A stretch of DNA of 64,000 nt from an uncultured Microbacteriaceae bacterium (GTDB lineage: Bacteria > Actinomycetota > Actinomycetes > Actinomycetales > Microbacteriaceae): positions 1-64,000 of the forward strand of contig CAIOLM010000036.1 in assembly GCA_903859205.1 (NCBI GenBank), in the 5' to 3' direction. The position numbers and the translations under genes are program-made. Below the pieces are notes generated by a model that saw nothing but the letters and a program-made list of their open reading frames with translations, had not been told where the DNA came from and ran no database searches. Positions 56,746-64,000 of the stretch are shown one piece after another. How positions within the stretch are numbered: the stretch's first letter is position 1; the number at the start of each line of letters is the position of its first letter.

Positions 56746-57687
56746 TTAGGCGACTTCGCCCATGTGCGTGCGGCGATACTCACGCGGGCTCACGCCGTAG
56801 GTCTGCTTGAAGATGCGCGAGAAGTGAGCTCCGTCGAAGATGCCCCAGTTCGCAGCAATGTCGCCGACGCTCGTTCCCGACTCGGTCGGATCGGCCAGCT
56901 GGCGACGGCACTGTTCGAGTCGACGATCACGCACCCACTGCGACACGGTGACGCGCTCGGCATGGAAGAGCTTGTGCAGTTGACGCGTAGAGATGAAGGT
57001 CGCGGCAGCAATGGTGTCGGGGCTGAGCGAGGGGTCAGACAAGTTCTCCATGATGTAGTCGCACACCCGAAGGAATCCTTGGGCACGCGATCCGCCTGCG
57101 AGCTTGTCTTCGACATACAGCTTCTCGGCGAGCGCAGCACCGACCAGGTCGATGAGCGAGTGCATGACGCGCATGCCTGCCCAGCCACCAAGCTCATCCA
57201 TGTTGTCGGCGATGGTTTGCATGAACGGCGAAACCACAACGCCAATGCCTTCGTCAGCGCCGAGTCGCATCGCGGTGATAGTGCGCATGGTGTGCGAGGG
57301 CAGCGAAACCATGTTCTGCGGAAACCGCAAAACGAAGATGCGCACACGCTCGTCGAAGAACCGCTTGAACGGTCGCGTCGAGTCATAGAGCGTGTAATCG
57401 CCCGGGTTGAGCACCGAGCGAACGCCATCTTGCTCGATGACGCTCGAGCCCTCGATCTGCAGCTCAATGCCATAGATGCGGGTGTCGTCGCCACTCAGAA
57501 GCGCGGGAGTGCGCTCGGAGCTGTGCGCATCCATGACGATGTCGAACATGCGAACACCGCTCATCGATTGTGACCGGATGCGCGCCCGAAAGTTTTCGCT
57601 AGCGGGGTCGAACAGCCTCATCGACAGGTGAGTGTCGGAGAGGACTGTCGACCACGCCGCGAAATCGTACTCGAGCGTTTCGGTCAT
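56746..57687 (-). CDS. AraC family transcriptional regulator of the aromatic module
   Basis: 313 residues from ATG 57687 (MTETLEYD). N-terminal ligand/dimer domain of the AraC-binding-like type (about 1-200, LNPGDYTLYDSTRPF) and a C-terminal double helix-turn-helix (about 215-313, SVGDIAANWGIFDGAHFSRIFKQTYG then SPREYRR). The open frame extends to 57744 into the dehydrogenase gene, but the ATG is 14 bases after that stop. Likely activator of the divergent promoters in 59163-59340; ligand perhaps an aromatic acid or keto acid. Confidence 0.88.
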   Translation of the reverse strand: MTETLEYDFAAWSTVLSDTHLSMRLFDPASENFRARIRSQSMSGVRMFDIVMDAHSSERTPALLSGDDTRIYGIELQIEGSSVIEQDGVRSVLNPGDYTLYDSTRPFKRFFDERVRIFVLRFPQNMVSLPSHTMRTITAMRLGADEGIGVVVSPFMQTIADNMDELGGWAGMRVMHSLIDLVGAALAEKLYVEDKLAGGSRAQGFLRVCDYIMENLSDPSLSPDTIAAATFISTRQLHKLFHAERVTVSQWVRDRRLEQCRRQLADPTESGTSVGDIAANWGIFDGAHFSRIFKQTYGVSPREYRRTHMGEVA

Positions 57688-57701
57688 GCTCGCGCCGCTA
57701 T

Positions 57702-59162
57702 TTAGAAGGGGTAAGGAGCGATGTCCGAGCGAACGGTCAGCCACTGGGTCTCAGTGAATGCCTCGAGGTTCGCCTCAGCTCCACCGAAGCGTGAACCCGT
57801 ACCCGATGCACCAACGCCACCGAACGGAATGTTTGCTTCGTCACCGACGGTCTGCTCATTGATGTGCAAAATGCCGGTGTGCAGGCGATCGGCAATCTTC
57901 ATTGCCTCGCCGACCTCACCGAGGATTCCGACCGAAAGGCCGTACTCCGAGTTCTCTGCAATCGCGATGGCCTCATCGATGGTCGAGAACTTGATGATCG
58001 GGGCAACCGGCCCGAAGATCTCGTTCTTCCATGCCGAGCTGTCCTGCGTGAGGTTCGTCAGAACGGTGGGCTTGAAGAAGTTGCCCTCGTGCGTTCCACC
58101 GGCGGCAAGTGTTCCACCCTGAGCAACGGTCTCGTCGACGATTGCCTGAATCTTGGCGGTCTGGTTTGCGTCGATGATCGGGCCAAGAGCGACCTGACCG
58201 GAAGCCGGGTCACCAACGGGCAGGTGGTTCGCCTTCTCGACGAGCGCTGCGACGTAAGCGTCGTAGACCGACTCGTGAACGATGTGGCGACCGGTGGTCA
58301 TGCAGATCTGACCCTGGTGCATCCACGAACCGAATGCGCCTGCCGAAGCGGCCTTGGCAACGTCTACACCGGGGAGGACGATGAGGGCGTTGTTTCCGCC
58401 GAGCTCTAGGTGAGCACGCTTGAGGTGCTTGGCAGCGAGTTCGCCAACCTTGCGACCCGCGGGAGTTGAACCGGTGAACGAAATCACGCGGACCTCGCGA
58501 GCAGAACACACTGCTTCGCCCACGTCTGCAGCACCGTTCAGGAGCTGGAAGACACCGGCGGGGAGGCCGGCCTCTTCGAAGACGCGGATAAGAGCGGCAC
58601 CTGCGCCGACAGCCGTGCGGGGGTCTGGCTTAAAGAGAACCGCGTTACCCAGGGCAATGGCCGGGGCAATCGAGCGAATCGAAAGAATCAGCGGGAAGTT
58701 GAATGGCGCAATGACCGTTACAACACCGGCGGGACGACGACGGGAGAAGCTCCAGTGGTCTCCGCCCGAGGGAAGAACCTGACCAGCGGGGTGAGTCGGA
58801 AGCGCGGATGCCTCGAAGCACTCCTGAGCAGCGATGTGCGTCTCGAGCCCAGCCTTGGGAGGAATGGAACCGGCCTCTTTGACCAACCACGACTCGATTT
58901 CTGCCGCGTGCTGCTCGAAGAGCTCGCCAGCCTTGCGAAGAATCGCTGCGCGAGCCTCGGGAGCGGTGTTTGCCCACTCAACCTGAGCTGCGGCTGCATC
59001 CTTGGCGGACTGCTCGACATCTGCAACAGATGCCATACCAATCGAGCCAAGCTTCTCGCCTGTGGCAGGCGACACGACGTCGCGCGATCCGCCACCGGCC
59101 TTAACCCAGCCCTTGGCTGTGTAAATCTTGTCGCTCCACAGAGCGGGATCCAGAAGTGCCAT
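57702..59162 (-). CDS. benzaldehyde dehydrogenase-like aldehyde dehydrogenase
   Basis: 486-residue ALDH-superfamily enzyme oxidising an aldehyde with NAD(P). N155 in PFNF, K178 in FKPD, FTGST (229-233), E253 in LELGGN and catalytic C287 in GQICMTT are all intact. Sequence character (SGGDHWSFSRRRPAGVV) and neighbourhood point to benzaldehyde dehydrogenase, which would take the product of the decarboxylase encoded divergently. ATG at 59162 with GGAGGAG upstream. Co-transcribed with the AraC gene. Confidence 0.85.
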   Translation of the reverse strand: MALLDPALWSDKIYTAKGWVKAGGGSRDVVSPATGEKLGSIGMASVADVEQSAKDAAAAQVEWANTAPEARAAILRKAGELFEQHAAEIESWLVKEAGSIPPKAGLETHIAAQECFEASALPTHPAGQVLPSGGDHWSFSRRRPAGVVTVIAPFNFPLILSIRSIAPAIALGNAVLFKPDPRTAVGAGAALIRVFEEAGLPAGVFQLLNGAADVGEAVCSAREVRVISFTGSTPAGRKVGELAAKHLKRAHLELGGNNALIVLPGVDVAKAASAGAFGSWMHQGQICMTTGRHIVHESVYDAYVAALVEKANHLPVGDPASGQVALGPIIDANQTAKIQAIVDETVAQGGTLAAGGTHEGNFFKPTVLTNLTQDSSAWKNEIFGPVAPIIKFSTIDEAIAIAENSEYGLSVGILGEVGEAMKIADRLHTGILHINEQTVGDEANIPFGGVGASGTGSRFGGAEANLEAFTETQWLTVRSDIAPYPF

Positions 59163-59191
59163 GTCTCCTCCTCGAGACCAGAATGCGTGCA

Positions 59192-59250
59192 GTACTCAGA
59201 ACGGAAAAATCCGCGTGGTTGCGAGCGTACTCCGATTTCGAAAACCGCGT
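59192..59250. promoter_or_regulatory. direct repeats, candidate AraC-family binding sites
   Basis: Two copies of GTACTC - 5 to 7 bases - GAAAA - CCGCGT, at 59192-59216 and 59227-59250, 34-35 bases apart (about three helical turns). AraC-family proteins typically bind such direct repeats. They lie between the divergent dehydrogenase and decarboxylase genes. Confidence 0.6.
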
Positions 59251-59328
59251 TTTGTCATTGAGCGCATCAGGATTGACGCGCAGAACCTTTGTCTCACAGC
59301 GCCCGTGCCCTGAAGCCGGCGGGGCGGA

Positions 59329-59334
59329 TAAAGT
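59329..59334 (+). promoter_or_regulatory. candidate -10 element for leaderless decarboxylase gene
   Basis: TAAAGT, six bases (CGTGCC), ATG. GGGCGGA upstream could be an alternative ribosome site but is 13 bases from the ATG. Confidence 0.45.
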
Positions 59335-59340
59335 CGTGCC

Positions 59341-60960
59341 ATGACGACCGCTGCCGCTCGCACCATCCGTGATGCCACCTTCGACGTTCTGCGCTCACGC
59401 GGACTCACCCGCGTCTTTGCCAACCCCGGCTCGACCGAGATTCAGTTGCTGGCGAACTTCCCGAAAGATTTCGATTTCACCCTGGCCCTGCATGAGGGCT
59501 CGGTTGTCGGCATGGCGACCGGATACGCGCTGGCTCGTCGCGCTCCGGCAATGGTCATCGTGCACACCACCGCAGGGCTGGGCAATGCGATTGGCGCCAT
59601 TGCTACCGCGCGGGTAAACCGGGCGCCGCTGGTGATTCTGGTCGGCCAGCAAGACCGCCGGCACATCGCCACCGACCCATTCTTGGCCGGACGCATTCGC
59701 GGTCTGGCCGGCGAGTATCCGGTTTGGTACAACGAGCCCATCACTGCCCAGGATGTTCCCGCAGCGCTGGCCCGCGCCCACCACGAGGCAGTGACCAAGC
59801 GTGGCCCCGCAATCGTTGTTGTACCCATGGACGACTGGAGCCAGCCGGTCGACGAAGCCCATGTCTTCGCTGCCGCCGCCCGCGTTGAGCGCACAGCCCG
59901 ACCCAGCGAAGCCGCCGTGGCCGAACTCGCGCTCGCTTTGAACCAGGCAAAAAATCCGGTCATCATTTCAGGCGCTGGAAATGACAGCGTCGAAGGATGG
60001 GCGGCTGCTGTTGCCCTCGCCGAGAAGATTAACGCCCCCGTGCTGCAGGAGTCGTTTGCTGGCGGTGCAGGTTTTCCGCAGAACCACCCGCTGTTCGCGG
60101 GATTCCTGTCGGCGTCTCGCTCGACCGTTCGCGGTCAGCTCACCCAGTTCGACCTCATCGTGAGCGTTGGCGCTCCGGTCTTTCGTCAGTACAACTATGA
60201 GGGCGGAGACATGTTCGCCCCCGGCACTCGCGTCTTCGTTTTGACGCAGGACTCCGACGAGGCGCACCGCTCCCCCGCCGAGCTGGCGATCATCGCGGAT
60301 CTTGCTCCGACTCTGCAGGCAGTCACCGACATGGTGAACCCGGTAGCCACGTTGCGCACGACCATCGAGTTCAAGCGCCGCACGGTGAACCCACCAGCCG
60401 CAGGTGAGCCGTTGCGGGCATCCCAGGTGATGGCCGCGCTTGCCGAACTGATCAGTGACGACGTGATTCTTGTAGAGGAGACCCCCTCGAGTCGCCCCGA
60501 CCTGCACGACCTTCTGCCCGCCAAGCAGCCGCTCGGCTTTGTGAGTGCGGCCATGGGCGGTCTTGGTTTCGGCCTGCCCGCAGCCATCGGCCTGCGTATG
60601 GGCAGCGAGCGCCCGGTTGTTGCGATCTTGGGTGACGGCTCGTCGATGTATGCCATTCAGGGTCTGTGGTCGGCGGCCAAGTATCAGGCCGGCGCGCTTT
60701 TCATCATCTTGAACAACGGACGCTACGCCGTCATGGATCGACTCGACGAAAAGTTCGGCACGGGTTCCCCTGCCTGGCCGGCATTCGATGAGGTCGACTT
60801 TGTCGAGCTTTCGCGTTCACTCGGATGCCCTGCCGAGCGCATCTCAACCTACGAAGATGTTCGCGCCACCCTTGCCGAGGTTATGCCGACTCTCGCCTCG
60901 CGCACCGAACCGCTCGTGCTCGTGGTCGATGTGGAGCCTGAGCTCACCTTCGCGCCTTAA
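59341..60960 (+). CDS. mdlC: benzoylformate decarboxylase-like ThDP enzyme
   Basis: 539-residue thiamin-diphosphate enzyme. S31 in NPGSTE, E52 (activates the cofactor) and H75 in VHTTAG match S26, E47 and H70 of Pseudomonas benzoylformate decarboxylase; the ThDP motif runs GDGSSMY (431-437) to NN. Where that enzyme has H281 in FRYHQY this one has FRQYNY (281-286), so a catalytic His is replaced by Tyr284. It may act on another 2-keto acid. Expected pathway: keto acid to aldehyde here, then to acid by the divergent dehydrogenase. No mandelate dehydrogenase is in the window. Confidence 0.82.
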   Translation: MTTAAARTIRDATFDVLRSRGLTRVFANPGSTEIQLLANFPKDFDFTLALHEGSVVGMATGYALARRAPAMVIVHTTAGLGNAIGAIATARVNRAPLVILVGQQDRRHIATDPFLAGRIRGLAGEYPVWYNEPITAQDVPAALARAHHEAVTKRGPAIVVVPMDDWSQPVDEAHVFAAAARVERTARPSEAAVAELALALNQAKNPVIISGAGNDSVEGWAAAVALAEKINAPVLQESFAGGAGFPQNHPLFAGFLSASRSTVRGQLTQFDLIVSVGAPVFRQYNYEGGDMFAPGTRVFVLTQDSDEAHRSPAELAIIADLAPTLQAVTDMVNPVATLRTTIEFKRRTVNPPAAGEPLRASQVMAALAELISDDVILVEETPSSRPDLHDLLPAKQPLGFVSAAMGGLGFGLPAAIGLRMGSERPVVAILGDGSSMYAIQGLWSAAKYQAGALFIILNNGRYAVMDRLDEKFGTGSPAWPAFDEVDFVELSRSLGCPAERISTYEDVRATLAEVMPTLASRTEPLVLVVDVEPELTFAP

Positions 60961-60989
60961 TCGCGCGGTGGCGACTCCGCTGCAGCCAC

Positions 60990-62369
60990 TTAGTGCTTGC
61001 GGCCACTGACGACGTCAGCGATTCGCGCAATGGGCGAGGTCGTCGACCGGCCGGACCGCTCTGAGGTGTCGGCCATGCGATAGGCCGAGTAGAGGCCCCG
61101 CACGGCAAGCCAACGCAATGGCTCGACCTCCCAGTTGCGCACGCGGTGGTTGACCCACGGCAAGTGGGTTTCGTCGGTGTCTCGACCCAGCACCAGATCG
61201 GCCAGGGTTCGGCCAGCCAGGTTCGTTGCCGTGACGCCTGTTCCCACGTAACCACCGGCCCAGCCGACTCGTGTTGCCTCGTCAAATCCGACGGTGGCAG
61301 ACCAGTCGCGCGGAACACCCAGCACGCCCGACCAGGCGTGGTCGATGGCGGCGTGGGCCGCTGAAGGAAAGAGCCTGCGAAAAAGCGTGGTCAGGGCATC
61401 CACTGTCGAGTCGGCGGTCGAGCCGTCGCTGTCGGTGCGAGAGCCAAAGCGGTAGGGCACTCCCCTGCCTCCAATGGCAATGCGGTCGTCGGCTGTGCGC
61501 TGGGCGTAGAAGTAGCTGTGGGCCATGTCACCGATGACGTCGCGACCGGTCCAGCCGATCTCGCGCCAGGCGCTTTCGGGCAGCGGCTCAGTGGCGATCA
61601 TCGATGAGTTCATGGGCAGCCACGCTCGGTGCAGCCCGGCAAGGTTTGCCGTGAACCCCTCGGTTGCCCGAATGACCGCGGTCGAGGCAGTCATCACCCC
61701 GCGGTCAGTCACGACCCGACCCGATTCAATGACGCTTGCATTCGTCTGCTCGTAGATGGTGACGCCCATGCCCTCGACGACTCGAGCCAGACCAGCAACC
61801 AGCTTGGCCGGGTGGATGCGCGCCGCATGCGGATGCCACAGCGCGCCGGTCGTGGGCTCAATGTTGACGCGCTCTCGGGCCTCGGCCGCGCTCAGCAAGA
61901 CGGCATCGGTCATCGGCCAGGATTGCTCGTCGGTAGCCCACCCGACAAGGCGAGCCTGCTGTGCCGGATTCTGGGCCAAGATGAACTCACCCCCGCTGAC
62001 GATGTCGGCGTCGATTCCCTCGCGTGCGGCCGCCCTGATGACCTCAGCGACGGTCTCGTTGAGCATGGATTGCATGTGCCCGGCCGAGTCACGACCGAAC
62101 TTTTCGATGTACTGCTCTCGCCCGCCGGTGACCGAGTTGGTCAGCCAGCCACCGTTTCGACCGGATGCGCCGTATCCGGCGAACTCTTTCTCAACGATTG
62201 CGATTTCGAGGTCGGGTTGCGCGCGCTTGAGATAGTAGGCGGTCCATAGTCCGGTGTAACCGGCTCCGACGATGCAGACGTCGACCGAGCGGTCACCGGG
62301 AAGCGCCGGGCGCGATGATCGAACCCCGCCGAGTTGAGACCACCAAAAAGAGACCTCGCCGTTAATCAC
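60990..62369 (-). CDS. FAD-dependent amine/amino-acid oxidase (DAO family, PuuB-like)
   Basis: 459-residue DAO-fold flavoprotein. Dinucleotide motif GAGYTG (35-40) and the GYGASGRNGGW loop (68-78) that is typical of gamma-glutamylputrescine oxidase-like proteins; C-terminal GYVGTGVTATNLAGRTLADL binds FAD. It would oxidise a C-N bond of a polyamine or amino acid; substrate unknown. GTG start at 62369, 24 bases after the MMPL gene stop. Convergent with the decarboxylase gene. Confidence 0.85.
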   Translation of the reverse strand: MINGEVSFWWSQLGGVRSSRPALPGDRSVDVCIVGAGYTGLWTAYYLKRAQPDLEIAIVEKEFAGYGASGRNGGWLTNSVTGGREQYIEKFGRDSAGHMQSMLNETVAEVIRAAAREGIDADIVSGGEFILAQNPAQQARLVGWATDEQSWPMTDAVLLSAAEARERVNIEPTTGALWHPHAARIHPAKLVAGLARVVEGMGVTIYEQTNASVIESGRVVTDRGVMTASTAVIRATEGFTANLAGLHRAWLPMNSSMIATEPLPESAWREIGWTGRDVIGDMAHSYFYAQRTADDRIAIGGRGVPYRFGSRTDSDGSTADSTVDALTTLFRRLFPSAAHAAIDHAWSGVLGVPRDWSATVGFDEATRVGWAGGYVGTGVTATNLAGRTLADLVLGRDTDETHLPWVNHRVRNWEVEPLRWLAVRGLYSAYRMADTSERSGRSTTSPIARIADVVSGRKH

Positions 62370-62393
62370 GCCGTGATCTCTTTCTGGCTTTGC

Positions 62394-64000
62394 TTACTCG
62401 CCTGCGCGACCGAGCTTGCTCGGCCACCAGATCTTGCGCCCGATGTCATACGAGAGCGCGGGAACCAGCAGGGAGCGAACGAGCACGGTGTCGAGAATGA
62501 CGCCGAACGCAACGATGAAGGCAATCTGAACCAGGAACAGAATCGGGATCACACCGAGAGCTGCGAAAGTTGCCGCGAGCACAATTCCGGCCGAGGTGAT
62601 GACACCACCGGTGACCGCCAGACCCTTGAGAATGCCGGGTCGGGTGCCGATGTTGAAGCTCTCTTCACGCACGCGGGTCATCAAGAAGATGTTGTAGTCA
62701 ATGCCCAGCGCCACAAGGAAGACAAAGCCAAATAGGGGCACGCTCGCATCCGCGCCCGGGAACTTGAAGATGTTGTTGAACACCAGTGCCGAGACACCCA
62801 GAGTTGCCGCGTAGCTGACGACGACCGTAAAGATCAAGATCAGCGGAGTCACAATCGAGCGCAGAAGCAGCATCAAGATGATGAAGATGACAATCAGCAC
62901 AATCGGGATGATTTTGGTCAAGTCAGCCTGAGCCGTCACGTTCGTATCGAGCGCGATAGCCGTTTCACCACCGACAATCGCACCGGAATCATCGGCCGCG
63001 TACTCTGCGCGTAGGTTCTTGACAACGTTCTCAGCATCGGCCGAATCCGCCTGGGACTTGAGCGTGGCGTTGATGAGGACCTTGCCGTCAACGACCTTGG
63101 GAACCGGGGTCACGGTCGGCACGACCAGCGGCGAGCGAGTCGCAATCGACTCGGCAACGGCCTTCTTCATGGCCTCTTCATATGCGGCCTTGGTCTTGTC
63201 TGCGTCAGGGAACACCGACACCTCGGTGATGCCCTTGGTGTCAGCCGCGGTCTTCTCGACCGAGGTGTAGTCAGCCTCGTTCGCGATGATGACGATGGGC
63301 GAACCTGCACCGGCGTCGAAGTGCTCGCCGAGCACCTTCTGGCCATCCACCGATTGGATGTTGTTACCAAGCAAGAAGTCGGTCTGCGGGAGGCCGCTTG
63401 CCTTGAGCGTGGGCAGGGCAGCGACGGCAGCCAGCAAAACAAGCAGCGTGACAATCCAGGTCGTGCGTGGGCGCTTTGCAATCAGCGTGCCGACACGACG
63501 CCAGAGACCGCGAACACCCTCGAGACCGGGGATGACCTCAGAGCCAGCCTTTTCAACCTTCTTCTTGCCGACCTTGGGCATGAACGGCCAGAAAGCAGCG
63601 CGACCGAAGGCGGCCAGAAGTGCCGGCAAGAACGAGACTGCCGCGAGGAAGGCGAAGAAGATGCCGAAGGCCGCGATTGGGCCAAGCGACTTGTTCGAGT
63701 TGAGGTCGCTGAACAGCAGGCACAGCAGGGCCAAGATGACGGTCATCGCCGAGAAGGCAATGGCCTCAAATGAGCCACGGTAAGCGCGACCGATGGCTGC
63801 CCACTTCGACTGCACCTCAAACAGTGATTCTCGATACCTCGAGACAAACAACAGGGCGTAGTCGGTTGCGGCACCAATAACCAGAATCGACAGAATGCCC
63901 TGACTCTGGCCAGAGACCTTGATGATGTCGTTAAGCGCGAGGTAGTAGATGCCCACGATTGATGCGCTCAGTGCGAACACCGAGGTCAGCAACACCAGAA
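62394..64000 (-). CDS. MMPL family RND transporter (C-terminal part, cut by window edge)
   Basis: At least 535 codons; the start lies beyond the right edge. The visible part holds the end of the first MMPL domain (ATDYALLFVSRYRE) and the whole second half with GIDYNIFLMTRVREE, about nine spans, and a ~190-residue extracytoplasmic loop between. Such proton-driven exporters move lipids or drugs across the membrane. Its lead partner is not visible. Gene order is MMPL then FAD oxidase on the same strand. Confidence 0.92.
   Translation of the reverse strand, partial: LVLLTSVFALSASIVGIYYLALNDIIKVSGQSQGILSILVIGAATDYALLFVSRYRESLFEVQSKWAAIGRAYRGSFEAIAFSAMTVILALLCLLFSDLNSNKSLGPIAAFGIFFAFLAAVSFLPALLAAFGRAAFWPFMPKVGKKKVEKAGSEVIPGLEGVRGLWRRVGTLIAKRPRTTWIVTLLVLLAAVAALPTLKASGLPQTDFLLGNNIQSVDGQKVLGEHFDAGAGSPIVIIANEADYTSVEKTAADTKGITEVSVFPDADKTKAAYEEAMKKAVAESIATRSPLVVPTVTPVPKVVDGKVLINATLKSQADSADAENVVKNLRAEYAADDSGAIVGGETAIALDTNVTAQADLTKIIPIVLIVIFIILMLLLRSIVTPLILIFTVVVSYAATLGVSALVFNNIFKFPGADASVPLFGFVFLVALGIDYNIFLMTRVREESFNIGTRPGILKGLAVTGGVITSAGIVLAATFAALGVIPILFLVQIAFIVAFGVILDTVLVRSLLVPALSYDIGRKIWWPSKLGRAGE

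Overview
This 64 kb window is chromosomal DNA of a moderately GC-rich actinobacterium. The evidence is the gene order tsaD-rimI-tsaB-tsaE-alr-acpS-glmS, the S10/spc/alpha ribosomal clusters joined to secY-adk-map-infA-rpmJ, the str cluster rpsL-rpsG-fusA-tuf, an actinobacterial-type rpoBC pair, ClpC, a short ArgA-like acetyltransferase and DivIVA-type coiled-coil proteins. Many GTG and TTG starts fit this. The best guess is a member or relative of Microbacteriaceae; that is inference from order and protein character, not from a search.

Layout. 1-5482 (minus): one tightly overlapped operon glmS-acpS-alr-tsaE-tsaB-rimI-tsaD (tsaD is cut by the window edge). 5536-6480 (plus): coaA. 6477-9822 (minus): truA, rplM-rpsI, glmM. 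9849-14199 (minus): an AT-richer island lying between truA and rplQ, made of a PadR regulator, a membrane protein, a small secreted protein and a three-gene ABC transporter. 14268-29952 (minus): alpha, spc and S10 ribosomal clusters with rpoA, infA, map, adk and secY. 29953-32461: an almost empty stretch, a GDP-mannose dehydratase gene (plus) and a membrane cytochrome b gene (minus). 32555-36843 (minus): tuf, fusA, rpsG, rpsL. 37093-45062 (minus): a small membrane protein, rpoC, rpoB. 45318-47140 (plus): spermidine-synthase-like protein, SprT-like protein, SRPBCC-like protein. 47149-50369 (minus): two paralogous DivIVA-domain coiled-coil proteins, a degenerate Nudix protein, a small membrane protein, tRNA-Ser(CGA). 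50477-51841 (plus): radA. 51838-55554 (minus): a membrane-anchored protein, an ArgA-like acetyltransferase, clpC. 55813-56724 (plus): pirin. 56746-60960: a divergent aromatic 2-keto-acid module (aldehyde dehydrogenase and AraC regulator on minus, benzoylformate decarboxylase-like enzyme on plus). 60990-64000 (minus): a FAD amine oxidase-like protein and the C-terminal part of an MMPL transporter.

How the parts work together. Most of the window is core information processing: translation apparatus, RNA polymerase, tRNA t6A modification, cell-wall precursor supply (glmS, glmM, alr), CoA and ACP maturation, protein export and proteolysis. The accessory parts are the PadR/secreted-protein/ABC island, the gmd and cytochrome b pair between tuf and rpsJ, and the aromatic module at the right.

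The most interesting observations are: (i) the island between rplQ and truA, with its Cys-free secreted protein, a perfect inverted repeat that could be the PadR operator, and an internal attenuator-like hairpin; (ii) a recurrent TANNNT-N6-start-codon arrangement in front of genes that head transcription units, a signature of leaderless transcription; (iii) a 94-residue Ala/Lys/Pro-rich tail on ribosomal protein L15; (iv) a 119-bp imperfect palindrome between clpC and pirin; (v) structured leaders before rpsM, rpsL and secY; (vi) direct repeats in the divergent promoter region of the aromatic module and a Tyr where benzoylformate decarboxylase has a catalytic His.
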